Shown here piece by piece: positions 50,584 to 59,755 of a stretch of 64,000 bases of DNA. The notes beneath the pieces were generated by a model. That model saw only the letters and a program-made list of their open reading frames with translations, was not told the origin of the DNA and made no database searches. The DNA is from CAG-390 sp045543615 (GTDB taxonomy: Bacteria; Bacillota; Clostridia; Oscillospirales; CAG-272). The stretch spans positions 62,001-126,000 of the forward strand of contig JAZPXL010000018.1 of assembly GCA_045543615.1 (NCBI GenBank). Reading direction: 5' to 3'. The position numbers and the translations under genes were made by a program. Within the stretch, counting starts at the first letter, position 1; the number at the start of each line of letters is the position of its first letter.

Positions 50584-51526
50584 TCTGCCGCCTCCCCGAC
50601 TTTATCATCTTATAATCCTTTACTAATCTATGCTGCAAACAAGCGTTATATTCCGTTTTGAATGTTCTATCAATCGCCTCTGACAGAACTAATGAAGCGA
50701 CATTTACCAAAGCGTCACATTCAGCAAGGGAAACAAGCAGATCCTTGCCCGAGCCGAGAACCGTTGCAAGCTCCAAGGCAACCCCATCCTCGCTCAATCC
50801 GAGCATCCCGAGAGCATCTGACATTATTTCCGAAAGCGCAACAACTGTCGGCACACCAATTGCTATTGTCGGTACACCAAGAGTTTCTTTATTAATACAG
50901 CAACACCCCTCACCTGCGCCTGAGCCGGGCATTATTCCACAGTCAGTAAGCTGAACCGTGGTAAACAGCCTATCCGTGTCTCCTGCCGCCAGCGCGTCCA
51001 CAACAATCACAACCTGAGGCTTTATTTCACTAACAATCGCACGAGCCGAAGCAGATGAGTAAATACCGCTTGAACCGTAAGTTCCGGGCAGAAAAACACA
51101 AACACCACCGCTCTCTTTATAAGTAGGTACAATTCTCTCAGCGCATCGAACGCCCAAAGAGTCTGCCGTTACCTCTCTGTTGCCAAGCCCCACAACCAAT
51201 ACAGATGTTATGTTGTCACAATCGCCAAAGGCTCTACTAATAAGCTTCCCAAGATTACATTTGATACATCTGACAAGAGTGGCAAGTGCTCTGCCATCAA
51301 GATCTGCTATTCTGGTGGGACAGGTTACTGTGATATAACTACCCACCCGCCGAGACAATCTTTCAGCTGCCGCCTCGTTTTCAATTCGGATCTCTTGTAT
51401 TTCAAAAACTTCCTCTCCACAGCTTACATACTCGCTATCCATAAAAGCGACCCCCTCGCCTTCATCGACAAACTCAACTGCCAGATCCGAATAATTAATA
51501 TATTTTTTCCTTCTCTTCTTCAACAT
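50576..51526 (-). CDS. gpr: Germination protease GPR
   Basis: A 316-residue spore protease made in the forespore as a zymogen that degrades small acid-soluble proteins on germination. The propeptide boundary motif YSDLAVE lies near residue 12. The core has VVGLGNREVTADSLG near 130 and LPGTYGSSGIYS near 168. The family Asp residues are present. The ATG at 51526 is chosen because AGAGGAGA lies 9 bases before it. Longer starts at 51553 or 51580 lack a ribosome site. Expected to be sigma-G controlled, but I could not define the boxes. Confidence 0.92.
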   Translation of the reverse strand: MLKKRRKKYINYSDLAVEFVDEGEGVAFMDSEYVSCGEEVFEIQEIRIENEAAAERLSRRVGSYITVTCPTRIADLDGRALATLVRCIKCNLGKLISRAFGDCDNITSVLVVGLGNREVTADSLGVRCAERIVPTYKESGGVCVFLPGTYGSSGIYSSASARAIVSEIKPQVVIVVDALAAGDTDRLFTTVQLTDCGIMPGSGAGEGCCCINKETLGVPTIAIGVPTVVALSEIMSDALGMLGLSEDGVALELATVLGSGKDLLVSLAECDALVNVASLVLSEAIDRTFKTEYNACLQHRLVKDYKMIKSGRRQNE

Positions 51527-51587
51527 CCCCGAAATATCTCCTCTGTTTTTCATTTTTTCTTGCGCTTTACGACAACGCATCTTTATA

Positions 51588-51618
51588 GTTCGAAAAAATT
51601 ATACAACTTTTTTCGAAC
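51588..51618. promoter_or_regulatory. Inverted repeat upstream of gpr
   Basis: GTTCGAAAAAA, 9 bases, TTTTTTCGAAC: perfect 11-bp arms in the gpr promoter region. A possible operator or a weak bidirectional terminator, since it has A and T runs within the arms. Confidence 0.45.
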
Positions 51619-51698
51619 AAAATTGTTTTGTACTCTTGATTTTTTAGTGCATTTATATTATAATATATTTATAAGTGTAAATATTCACCTTTAATGCT

Positions 51699-51713
51699 TG
51701 TGCATAATGCACA
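51699..51713. promoter_or_regulatory. Palindrome upstream of the peptide-binding protein
   Basis: TGTGCAT-A-ATGCACA, perfect, about 60 bp upstream of the -35 box. The shape fits a dimeric regulator site. The regulator is unknown. Confidence 0.4.
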
Positions 51714-51771
51714 GTTTTTTTCTAAAAGATTGTGCAACCAACCAAACATATTTTAACAATTCAAAACAGCA

Positions 51772-51800
51772 TTGAAAAATTGCTTTTTAAGTGATATAAT
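51772..51800 (+). promoter_or_regulatory. Sigma-A promoter of the peptide-binding protein
   Basis: TTGAAA, 17 bp, TATAAT, about 66 bp before the start at 51866. Confidence 0.75.
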
Positions 51801-51865
51801 ATATTGAATTGTTATCGCAGAGGCGAATATTCGATTTTCTTTACTCAAGGAGGAACCCTCAAATC

Positions 51866-53713
51866 ATGACAAAGCGTATAGTTGCTTTCATTCTTTGCAT
51901 TGTATGTTGCCTTGGATGCCTTGTTGCTTGCCACGACCCCAAGATCGATGGTGAAATCATCAAAGGTGCAGAGGTTACAATGTACCTCGCTGAGCCCGTT
52001 TACGAGCTCGACCCCGCACTGTGCTACAATAATGACTCAGCACTTCAGATCTGCGGACTCATCTACGACACTCTTTTCACCATTGGCGAAAACGGCAAGG
52101 TTGAAAAGTCTCTCGTAAGCAAGTATGAGATTCACGAAGATGAAAAGACAAATGAATACTATATGATCATCGAGCTCAAGAAGGGCACAAGCTGGACTGA
52201 CGGCACTCCCGTTTCCGCAGAGGACGTTGTATTCGCTTGGAAGCGAGTTCTCGACCCCGAGTTCAACAGCGAAGCTGCTTGCTTGCTCTTCGATATCACC
52301 AATGCTCGTGAAGCTAAGCAGGGTGACTGCTCAATCGATGACGTTGGCGTATATGCTCACGATACTAACACCGTTCAGGTTAACTTCACAGGTAAGATTG
52401 ACTATGAAGCTTTCATTCTCAACCTTACAAGCGTTGCGCTTGCTCCTCTCCGTGAGAGCACGGTTGACTATGCTGACTGGTCAAAGAGACCTGCCACCTC
52501 CGTTTTCTCCGGTCCATTTATGGTTCGCCGTGTTAACTACGGCCTTACCGATAATGGCGATACCTCTCCCGAAAGCGCAGAGCTTGTTCTTGAGCGCAAC
52601 CCCTACTTCCGTCGCACAAAGGAAGACAAGTACATAGACAAGACCGTAACACCTTATCGTATTATCGTTGACTATGGTGTATCCAAGGAGCAGCAGCTTG
52701 AGATGTTTGCCGCAGGTGAAATCTTCTATGTTGGTGACATCGCTCTCTCCGTTCGTGGAAACTACAAGGATACAGCTACTGTAACCGATCTTCTCTCCAC
52801 TCATACATATTATCTCAACGAGAACGCTGAGATTGCAAAGGCAGACGGCACAACAGAAAAGCTCTTCGCTAACAAGGATGTTCGTCTTGCGCTCTCAACT
52901 GTTATCGACCGTGCAGCAATTGCTGAGGCAGTAGTATTTGCTCGTGCCGCAACAGCTCTTGTTCCCTACGGTATATTTGACACAACAAGCAAGAAGACAC
53001 TCTTTAGAAATGTTGGTGGTGATATTATCTCCTCCGCTGCGGACAAGGCAGCTGCTGAAGCTCTTATCAAATCCTCCGGCATAACACCCTCTGACTACAC
53101 ATTCGCTATCTCTGTTCGTGCAGAGGACGAGGTTCACGTTGCTATCGCAAACACAGTTTGCGAGGCTTGGAAATCACTTGGATTCAACGTAAGTGTTGAG
53201 GCTGTTGAGCTTTCCATCAACGATGAGCTTTATGCAGGCGAGCCGGCCAAGAGCTTCTACGATGACACATTCTCTGAGAGATTTATTGCTAACGACTATG
53301 AGGTTGCAGCTATCGACCTTCAGGCGACAACTCCCGACGCGTTCTGCATCCTTGCTCCCTTCAGTCGTAATTTCTCCGGTCAGGGTCAGGATATGAAGAT
53401 TGCCGCTACAACAGGTGTTTATGAAGATGTTCCTCACAAGACAGGCTATGACAGCGACGCATACAACGATCTTATCGAAAAGGCATTTGCTGAAAAGGCA
53501 GACAGCGCAGCTCGTTCAAAGACACTCCACGACGCAGAAGCTGCTCTCCTTGCCGATATGCCCGTTATCCCGATCGTATTCAATCAGAACGCTTACCTCA
53601 TCTCCAAGGAGCTTTCAAGCTACTCCTCCTCCTATCTTGGCTACCGTGTATTCACAACACTTAAGCAGAAGGATTACGAGAAGTATCTGACAACAGTTGC
53701 TCCTGAGGAATAA
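51866..53713 (+). CDS. Oligopeptide-binding lipoprotein (OppA/DppA family)
   Basis: A 615-residue extracellular solute-binding protein of family 5. The lipoprotein signal peptide ends at LVAC (Cys 22). Family blocks include TDGTPVSAEDVVFAWKRVLD near residue 110 and LFANKDVRLALSTVIDRAAIA near 332. It would deliver peptides to an ABC importer, yet no permease or ATPase gene is adjacent, so it is an orphan binding protein. Start at 51866 follows AAGGAGGAACCC. Codon use is strongly biased toward one set of codons, as in highly expressed genes. Terminator at 53737-53775. Confidence 0.93.
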   Translation: MTKRIVAFILCIVCCLGCLVACHDPKIDGEIIKGAEVTMYLAEPVYELDPALCYNNDSALQICGLIYDTLFTIGENGKVEKSLVSKYEIHEDEKTNEYYMIIELKKGTSWTDGTPVSAEDVVFAWKRVLDPEFNSEAACLLFDITNAREAKQGDCSIDDVGVYAHDTNTVQVNFTGKIDYEAFILNLTSVALAPLRESTVDYADWSKRPATSVFSGPFMVRRVNYGLTDNGDTSPESAELVLERNPYFRRTKEDKYIDKTVTPYRIIVDYGVSKEQQLEMFAAGEIFYVGDIALSVRGNYKDTATVTDLLSTHTYYLNENAEIAKADGTTEKLFANKDVRLALSTVIDRAAIAEAVVFARAATALVPYGIFDTTSKKTLFRNVGGDIISSAADKAAAEALIKSSGITPSDYTFAISVRAEDEVHVAIANTVCEAWKSLGFNVSVEAVELSINDELYAGEPAKSFYDDTFSERFIANDYEVAAIDLQATTPDAFCILAPFSRNFSGQGQDMKIAATTGVYEDVPHKTGYDSDAYNDLIEKAFAEKADSAARSKTLHDAEAALLADMPVIPIVFNQNAYLISKELSSYSSSYLGYRVFTTLKQKDYEKYLTTVAPEE

Positions 53714-53736
53714 GCCACAAACCAAATTAAGTAATT

Positions 53737-53775
53737 ATATATTCCCCGACAAAGATTGTCGGGGAATATTTTTTT
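53737..53775 (+). terminator. Terminator after the peptide-binding protein
   Basis: ATATTCCCCGACA, loop AAGAT, TGTCGGGGAATAT followed by TTTTTTT: a strong intrinsic terminator. Confidence 0.93.
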
Positions 53776-53895
53776 GCCAAAACTACTCTCAATCGTTGCT
53801 TTTTTCTATTTTTTTGTATTTTGGTATAGACAAAAGTAAAATAATATGATAAAATAATATATCTATATAATTATTATTTTTATGTGGAGTTTATG

Positions 53896-54516
53896 ATGAA
53901 CATATTGACAATCAACTCAGTCGGCTTCTCTTCAAACACCTATATTCTTTCATCGGGTGCAGATGCCGCAGTTGTCGATCCATCTGCTCCAACAGGTCGC
54001 ATTCTATCTCTATTATCTGAAAATGGACTGCGTTTGCGCTACATTCTCTTGACACACGGACATTTTGATCATTTTCTCTCTATTGATGCGCTTAGGCGTG
54101 ACACGCACGCAAAGTCATATATTCATATAGATGATGCAGAGGCTCTCTCCGACAGCAATCTCAACGCATCGGCTGTATTTGGGATGGAATTCTTTGCGCT
54201 TGATGCTGACTATACTATTTTGGACGGAGATTGTATTGCTCTTGGGCGTGAGAACATTGAGGTCATCTCAACTCCGGGGCACACACCGGGCTCTGTATGT
54301 TACTATGCAGACGATATGCTTATCTGTGGTGATACGCTCTTCTCATCAAGCTACGGTAGATACGATCTTCCCGGTGGGGATGGCAAAACACTCTTTTCCT
54401 CTCTACGCTCACTTGCACAAAGACGGGACGACCCTATGATTTATCCCGGTCACGGCTCTGCCTGCAAGCTTTCGTCAGCATCCGTAATTCAAGAGATACG
54501 ATATTCAGGTTATTAA
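53896..54516 (+). CDS. MBL-fold metal hydrolase (glyoxalase II-like)
   Basis: A 206-residue metallo-beta-lactamase fold enzyme. The metal motif LTHGHFDHFLSID is near residue 53, further ligands are at STPGHTPGSVCYY near 128, ICGDTLF near 147 and YPGHGS near 186. The short form is typical of YcbL/GloB-like hydrolases, and the thioester substrate is not known. ATG at 53896 or the ATG 3 bases before are both possible. GGAG spacing favours the second. It precedes gltX by 33 bp. Confidence 0.88.
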   Translation: MNILTINSVGFSSNTYILSSGADAAVVDPSAPTGRILSLLSENGLRLRYILLTHGHFDHFLSIDALRRDTHAKSYIHIDDAEALSDSNLNASAVFGMEFFALDADYTILDGDCIALGRENIEVISTPGHTPGSVCYYADDMLICGDTLFSSSYGRYDLPGGDGKTLFSSLRSLAQRRDDPMIYPGHGSACKLSSASVIQEIRYSGY

Positions 54517-54549
54517 TTTTTTATATTATATATTAAAAGGAAAGTAAAA

Positions 54550-56238
54550 ATGGACTACAAGCTTCTATCAGAACTTCTGTTTCCCAATGTAACAACCACG
54601 CCCGAGGAGCTTGAGGAGCAGTATCCTCCTCGCAATCTTCCTGAGGGCGCAAAGGTAACAAGATTTGCACCAAGCCCCACAGGCTATGTTCACTTCGGTG
54701 GCGTATATCAGACAATGGTAGGTGAGCGTCTTGCTCATCAATCAGGTGGCGTATTCTATCTAAGAATAGAAGACACCGATGCTAAGAGAGAAGTTCCCGG
54801 TGCTACACAAAATCTCATTCGCACGCTCTCTGCTTACGGCATTCGCTTTGATGAGGGTGCTTCTATTGGTGATGATGGCGAAATTTGTGACAACGGAATC
54901 TACGGCCCTTATAAACAGAGTCTTCGTGCAAATATTTATCACGTATATGCTAAAAAACTCGTTGCCGAGGGTCACGCTTACCCTGTTTTCTCAACAGATG
55001 AGCAACTTGCGGCACTTGATGCTATTGACAAAAAAGCTGAGGTCAAGGCTCGTGAATGGACAGCGGAGCTTGAGGCTGAGCTTGCAGAAAAGGTACGCCG
55101 TGAGCGTAGCTTTACAATTGAAGATGTTCGTGCTAATCTTGCTGCAGGCAACAAATTCGTACTTCGCATTCTTGCTGACGGCGATCCTGAAAAGAAGACT
55201 GTTTTCGTTGATCTTCTTAAGGGCAAGCTTGAAATTCCTGAGAACACAGAGGACTTCGTCCTTCTCAAGAGTGACGGAATACCCACATATCATTTTGCAC
55301 ACGCAGTAGATGACCACCTGATGCGTACAACTCACGTAATCAGAGGCGAGGAATGGCTTCCCAGCGTTGCAAAGCATATTCAGCTTTTCCGTTTCCTTGG
55401 ATTCAAGCTTCCCAAATATATGCACACAGCGCAGATTATGCGACTTGACGAGTTTGGCAACAAGAAGAAGCTTTCAAAGCGTGATCTTGGTGCAAATATG
55501 AGCGATTTCGACCGTATGGGTTATTCGCCTGATTCCGTTGCTGAGTATCTGCTGACAATTCTTAACTCCAATTTCGAGGAGTGGAGAATGCAGAACCCTG
55601 CACTTCCCTACACGGATTTCAAATTCTCCCCAAACAAGATGAGCGCATCGGGCTGTCTCTTTGATCCTGACAAGCTCAATGACGTTTCAAAGAATGTTGT
55701 TTCGAGAATGAGCGCAACTGATGTATACTCATCTCTGCTTGCTTGGGCTGAAAAGTATGACGAGGAATTTGCTTCTGTTATTTCAGCTGATCCTGACTAC
55801 ACAATTTCCATCCTCTCCATTGGTCGTGGCGGCAAGAAGCCACGTAAGGACTTTGGCGTATGGAGCGAGGTCAAGGCGTTTATCGGATTCTTCTTTGACG
55901 AGTATTTCGAGCGCACAGATATTATTTCCGATGTTCACTCAACCGAGGATATAAAGACAGCTCTTTCAGCATTCGTTGACACTTACAGCGAGGAAGATGA
56001 TGCAAACGCTTGGTTTGAGAAGGTCAAAGCTATTGCCGCTTCTCTCGGTTACGCTACTGATATGAAGGCATATAAGGCTGATCCCTCAGCATTCAAGGGC
56101 AGCGTTGCCGACGTAAGCTCGTTTATTCGTGTTGCTGTCACCGGCAGACTTAATTCTCCCGATCTCTACACAGTTATCGGAATTATTGGCTCTAAGCGCA
56201 CGCTTGACCGAGTAAGAAACTTTATTAATTCTCTTTAA
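54550..56238 (+). CDS. gltX: Glutamyl-tRNA synthetase
   Basis: A 562-residue class I synthetase. An N-terminal extension (about 35 residues, FPNVTTTPEELEEQYPPRNL) precedes the catalytic domain, which has FAPSPTGYVHFGG as the HIGH-type motif near 45 and KKLSKRDLGANM as the KMSKS-type motif near 317. The C-terminal anticodon-binding part is all helical. HFGG in place of HIGG/HIGH is unusual, though the N-terminal extension resembles other Clostridia. Directly upstream of glnS (17 bp), so this enzyme is expected not to charge tRNA-Gln. Confidence 0.94.
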   Translation: MDYKLLSELLFPNVTTTPEELEEQYPPRNLPEGAKVTRFAPSPTGYVHFGGVYQTMVGERLAHQSGGVFYLRIEDTDAKREVPGATQNLIRTLSAYGIRFDEGASIGDDGEICDNGIYGPYKQSLRANIYHVYAKKLVAEGHAYPVFSTDEQLAALDAIDKKAEVKAREWTAELEAELAEKVRRERSFTIEDVRANLAAGNKFVLRILADGDPEKKTVFVDLLKGKLEIPENTEDFVLLKSDGIPTYHFAHAVDDHLMRTTHVIRGEEWLPSVAKHIQLFRFLGFKLPKYMHTAQIMRLDEFGNKKKLSKRDLGANMSDFDRMGYSPDSVAEYLLTILNSNFEEWRMQNPALPYTDFKFSPNKMSASGCLFDPDKLNDVSKNVVSRMSATDVYSSLLAWAEKYDEEFASVISADPDYTISILSIGRGGKKPRKDFGVWSEVKAFIGFFFDEYFERTDIISDVHSTEDIKTALSAFVDTYSEEDDANAWFEKVKAIAASLGYATDMKAYKADPSAFKGSVADVSSFIRVAVTGRLNSPDLYTVIGIIGSKRTLDRVRNFINSL

Positions 56239-56255
56239 TCTGGAGGCATACAAAA

Positions 56256-57917
56256 ATGGAAGAAGAAAAAGTAATAGTGGGTAATTTTATCCACGACATA
56301 ATTGACGAGGATCTCGCTCTTGATCCCTCACTCCACATACACACTCGTTTTCCTCCCGAACCCAACGGATACCTCCACATCGGCTCTGCTAAGGCTATCC
56401 GTATAAACACACAAATAGCAAAGAAATACGGTGGACTTTTCAATCTCCGTTATGATGACACAAACCCTGTAAAAGAAGACAACGAATATGTTGAGGCTAT
56501 TTACGAGGATCTTTGTTGGCTTGGATGCGAGCCGAATGGTGGAGTTTTCTACGGATCCGACTACTTTGATCAGTGCTATGAATTTGCACTCAAGCTTATC
56601 CGTGACGGCAAGGCTTATGTTTGTGATCTCACGGCTGATGAGATGCGTGAGCACCGTGGTTCTCTGACAGTTCCCGGAAAAAACTCTCCGTACCGTGACC
56701 GCAGTGTTGAAGAAAACCTTGATCTCTTTGAGAGAATGAAGAACGGTGAGTTCGAGGACGGAACGCACACCCTGCGTGCAAAGATTGATATGGCGTCACC
56801 CAATATGAATATGCGTGACCCTGCGATCTATCGCATAGTTCACACCTCGCATCATCGTCAGGGAAACAAGTGGTGCATATATCCTCTGTATGACTTTGCG
56901 CATCCTATTCAGGACGCTCTTGAGGGCATCACACACTCGCTGTGCTCCATCGAGTTTGAAAATCACCGTCCTCTCTACGATTGGGTAGTTGAAAACATTG
57001 GTTTCTCGCCCAGGCCCAAGCAGAGAGAATTTGCACGTCTCAATGTTACTCACACCGTTATGAGCAAGCGTTATCTGCGCCAGCTTGTTGAGACGGGACT
57101 TGTTGATGGTTGGGATGACCCCCGTATGCCCACTCTTTGTGGACTTCGTCGCCGTGGCTACACGCCTTCTGCCATCTTTGATTTTGTTGACAGAGCAGGT
57201 GTTGCAAAGGCGTATAGCGTTGTTGATATCGAGCTTCTTGAGCATTGTATCCGTGAAGAGCTTAACGCAACAGCACCGAGACGTATTGCTGTAATGCATC
57301 CTATCCGTGTTGTTGTTGATAACTACCCTGAGGGCAAGGTTGAGTATTTTACGCTTCCCAACAATCCTCAGAATCCCGATGCAGGTTCAAGAGAAGTTCC
57401 CTTTACAAAGAATCTTGTAATTGATGCTGACGATTTTGCTCCGGTTCCGCCTCCCAAGTTCTTCCGTCTCAAGCCCGAAGGCGAGGTCAGACTTATGGGT
57501 GCATACATCGTTAAGTGTGGCGAGATCGAATATAACGAGGACGGTAGTGTTGCTCTCATTCACGTAACTGCTGATCTTGAAGCAGGAAATGGCAATCCCA
57601 CAGACGGCAGAAAGATAAAGGGCACTATCCATTGGCTCTCCTCTGATTATGCAAAAAAGACAGACATTGTTCTCTACGATCATCTCTTCACGCTTGAAAA
57701 CGTTGATGACATTCCTGAGGACAAGACCTACAACGATTATCTCAATCCCGATTCAGCAATTCGTCTTGTTGGCTGTATGATCGAGCCTGCTCTTGCAGAT
57801 GCTGCACCCGGCGAGAGATTTCAGTTTGTACGAAACGGTTATTATGTAAAGGACACCAAGCATGAAAATACTTTCAACCGCATCGTTGGCCTTAAGGACA
57901 GCTTCCCTAAAAAGTGA
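56256..57917 (+). CDS. glnS: Glutaminyl-tRNA synthetase
   Basis: A 553-residue GlnRS that charges tRNA-Gln directly. The HIGH motif is PPEPNGYLHIGSAKAI near residue 34, and the KMSKR region is TVMSKRYLRQLV near 268. The catalytic domain is followed by two beta-barrel anticodon-binding domains (about 340-550) with LVIDADDFAPV. Length matches the gamma-proteobacterial and eukaryal-like enzyme. Most Firmicutes use the GatCAB transamidation route, and GlnRS occurs in a subset of Clostridia, probably by ancient transfer. In an apparent operon with gltX. The downstream gene overlaps its 3' end. Confidence 0.95.
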   Translation: MEEEKVIVGNFIHDIIDEDLALDPSLHIHTRFPPEPNGYLHIGSAKAIRINTQIAKKYGGLFNLRYDDTNPVKEDNEYVEAIYEDLCWLGCEPNGGVFYGSDYFDQCYEFALKLIRDGKAYVCDLTADEMREHRGSLTVPGKNSPYRDRSVEENLDLFERMKNGEFEDGTHTLRAKIDMASPNMNMRDPAIYRIVHTSHHRQGNKWCIYPLYDFAHPIQDALEGITHSLCSIEFENHRPLYDWVVENIGFSPRPKQREFARLNVTHTVMSKRYLRQLVETGLVDGWDDPRMPTLCGLRRRGYTPSAIFDFVDRAGVAKAYSVVDIELLEHCIREELNATAPRRIAVMHPIRVVVDNYPEGKVEYFTLPNNPQNPDAGSREVPFTKNLVIDADDFAPVPPPKFFRLKPEGEVRLMGAYIVKCGEIEYNEDGSVALIHVTADLEAGNGNPTDGRKIKGTIHWLSSDYAKKTDIVLYDHLFTLENVDDIPEDKTYNDYLNPDSAIRLVGCMIEPALADAAPGERFQFVRNGYYVKDTKHENTFNRIVGLKDSFPKK

Positions 57918-58218
57918 GCTTTTTAACGCCGAGAACATCAAATTTCTTCTTCTCTCGCTTCTCATCTATCTCTTCATAATCTCGCTTGCCGCATTCTTTA
58001 TGACGGTTTATGACAAGCGAGCAGCTAAGAAGAGGCCTGATCGAAGAGTGCGTGAGAGCACGCTTATTGCTGTCGGAGCTTTAGGTGGTGCTGTGGTGAT
58101 GTTTTTGACGATGCTCACCGTTCGTCACAAGACCAAACATCTAAAATTTATGCTTGGACTGCCACTCATTATTGTCGCTCATATTGCGCTTATTGTGGGT
58201 GTTATTGTATTGTTTTAA
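57862..58218 (+). CDS. DUF1294 membrane protein
   Basis: A protein of up to 118 residues with three hydrophobic helices. It carries the DUF1294 pattern MTVYDKRAAKKRPDRRVRES then GALGGAVVMFLTML and RHKTKHLKF. The first ATG (57862) lies 56 bp inside glnS and has a poor ribosome site, so the start is uncertain. A TTG at 57886 is another choice. The DKRAAKK core is well placed in either case. Function unknown. Followed by the DUF896 gene. Confidence 0.8.
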   Translation: MKILSTASLALRTASLKSELFNAENIKFLLLSLLIYLFIISLAAFFMTVYDKRAAKKRPDRRVRESTLIAVGALGGAVVMFLTMLTVRHKTKHLKFMLGLPLIIVAHIALIVGVIVLF

Positions 58219-58229
58219 GGAGTAGGCAA

Positions 58230-58448
58230 ATGGAACAAAGCAAGCTTGACAGAATCAATTTTCTTGCAAGAAAAGCCAAAAGTGAGGGTTTGAGTGAGGA
58301 GGAAGCTGCAGAGCAGGCAGAGCTCAGACGGCAGTATATTGAAGAATTTCGTGCCTCGTTCCGTGCGACTCTCGATCACACAACTATTGTATCTCCTGAC
58401 GGTTCAAGCGAAAAGCTGTCTGACAGAATACAAAAAAAGAAAAAGTGA
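58230..58448 (+). CDS. DUF896 (YnzC-like) protein
   Basis: A 72-residue two-helix protein with the YnzC family pattern RINFLARKAKSEGLSEEEAA and AELRRQYIEEFRASFR near residues 8-45, with a basic end. In Bacillus a relative (YneB operon) is linked to the SOS response. Here it follows DUF1294 and is closed by a strong terminator. Ribosome site AAGGAG. Confidence 0.9.
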   Translation: MEQSKLDRINFLARKAKSEGLSEEEAAEQAELRRQYIEEFRASFRATLDHTTIVSPDGSSEKLSDRIQKKKK

Positions 58449-58468
58449 GCTTCTGCTTACTACACGAA

Positions 58469-58499
58469 AGCCTGCGCAAATTTTGCGCAGGCTTTTTTT
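58469..58499 (+). terminator. Terminator after DUF896 gene
   Basis: AGCCTGCGCAA and TTGCGCAGGCT with a short loop followed by TTTTTTT. Confidence 0.93.
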
Positions 58500-58519
58500 G
58501 CTTTTATTGGCTCTTTGTC

Positions 58520-58548
58520 TTTACAATCTTCAAGAAATGTGGTATACT
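58520..58548 (+). promoter_or_regulatory. Sigma-A promoter of the tsaE operon
   Basis: TTTACA, 17 bp, TATACT, about 32 bp before tsaE. Confidence 0.75.
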
Positions 58549-58579
58549 ATTTATATATGTTTGTTTATTGGAAGTAAAA

Positions 58580-59032
58580 ATGACTAAAGTATTATTTGAT
58601 TGTATCTGTACCTCTGCAGACGAAACAATGAGTCTTGGCGAAGCTCTCGCTTCTCTTATGGAGAGTGATAGTTCTCTGCCTGAGTTTATTGCACTCAAGG
58701 GGGATCTTGGAGCCGGCAAGACGGAGTTTGTTCGCGGATTTGCTCGTATCGCTTCTCCCGGCTCTGCCGTAAAATCACCCACTTATGCGCTCGTAAATGA
58801 ATATAAAAAGGGCAACAAACCACTTTTCCATTTTGATATATATCGACTTTCAGATGCAGACGATCTGTATTCGACAGGTTATTATGATTACCTTGAGCGT
58901 GGCATTTGCCTTGTTGAGTGGTTCGAAAATATTCCTGAATCTCTGCCTGACTCATACATTTTAACAGAGATTGCCAAAACCGATGAAGAGTTCAGCCGTC
59001 ACATTACAATTACTATCATAAGCGAGGAATAA
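58580..59032 (+). CDS. tsaE: t6A modification ATPase TsaE
   Basis: A 150-residue P-loop ATPase needed for N6-threonylcarbamoyladenosine in tRNA. Walker A is LKGDLGAGKTEFVRGFA near residue 38, the SPTYALVNEY block near 65, and HFDIYRLSDADDL near 85. The ATG at 58580 follows GGAAG. It pairs with tsaB, which follows 2 bp later. tsaD and tsaC are not in this operon. Confidence 0.95.
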   Translation: MTKVLFDCICTSADETMSLGEALASLMESDSSLPEFIALKGDLGAGKTEFVRGFARIASPGSAVKSPTYALVNEYKKGNKPLFHFDIYRLSDADDLYSTGYYDYLERGICLVEWFENIPESLPDSYILTEIAKTDEEFSRHITITIISEE

Positions 59033-59034
59033 AA

Positions 59035-59736
59035 ATGAAGATATTCGCCGTTGACAGCACAGCCAAAACGGCATCCGTAGCTCTTTGCGAGGATCGTGTG
59101 CTTTTGGCGCAATTCACCCAAAACGGAGGCAACACACATAGCGAGACTCTGCTTCCAATGACAGAGGTGCTATTGCGATCTATGAAAACTGCAGTTGCCG
59201 ACATTGATCTTTTTGCTGTTTCTGCAGGCCCCGGGTCATTTACCGGTGTAAGAATTGGTGCTGCGACAATAAAAGGTCTTTCTCACTCTTCAAACAAGCC
59301 CTGTGTCGGAGTTTCAACACTAAAGGCTCTTGCATACAATCTTCTCTCAAGCGAGAGACGTTATATCTGTCCTGTTATGGACGCAAGAAGAGGGCAGTTT
59401 TATACTGCAATATTCCTATCTCAAAACGGTGAGATAACTCGTATAAGTGATGATAGCGCACTCGGCACAGAAGAGTTTGTAGAGTCCGTAAAAGCTCTTG
59501 GCGAGAAGGTGTTTCTCTGTGGTGATGCGTATTCCCTTGCCCTGCGTGCGCTGGGCGATGAACTATGCAACGAAACGCCCGAAGCCTTACGCTATCAATC
59601 GGCATATTCTGTTGCCTGTGTTGCTCTTGAGGAATATCTTGCCGGACGAGCAGTCACTCCTGACGAGCTTCGCCCCACCTACCTAAGACTCCCACAAGCC
59701 GAGCGAGACAGACTCGCCGCTCTTGGAAGCAAATAA
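59035..59736 (+). CDS. tsaB: t6A modification protein TsaB
   Basis: A 233-residue ASKHA-fold protein, non-catalytic partner of TsaD. The N-terminus is FAVDSTAKTASVAL, and the family motif AGPGSFTGVRIGAATIKGLS lies near residue 66. The C-terminus ends with the RPTYLRLPQAER pattern of bacterial TsaB. Operon tsaE-tsaB-rpiB-ispD-ispF. The expected rimI is absent. Confidence 0.95.
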   Translation: MKIFAVDSTAKTASVALCEDRVLLAQFTQNGGNTHSETLLPMTEVLLRSMKTAVADIDLFAVSAGPGSFTGVRIGAATIKGLSHSSNKPCVGVSTLKALAYNLLSSERRYICPVMDARRGQFYTAIFLSQNGEITRISDDSALGTEEFVESVKALGEKVFLCGDAYSLALRALGDELCNETPEALRYQSAYSVACVALEEYLAGRAVTPDELRPTYLRLPQAERDRLAALGSK

Positions 59737-59755
59737 TGAAAGACGAGGAAAAACT

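Larger units (their letters stand above)
51527..51865. other. Divergent intergenic region gpr / peptide-binding protein
   Basis: AT-rich 339-bp region with no gene. It holds an 11-bp inverted repeat (51588-51618), a perfect 15-bp palindrome (51699-51713) and a sigma-A promoter (51772-51800). Confidence 0.7.
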
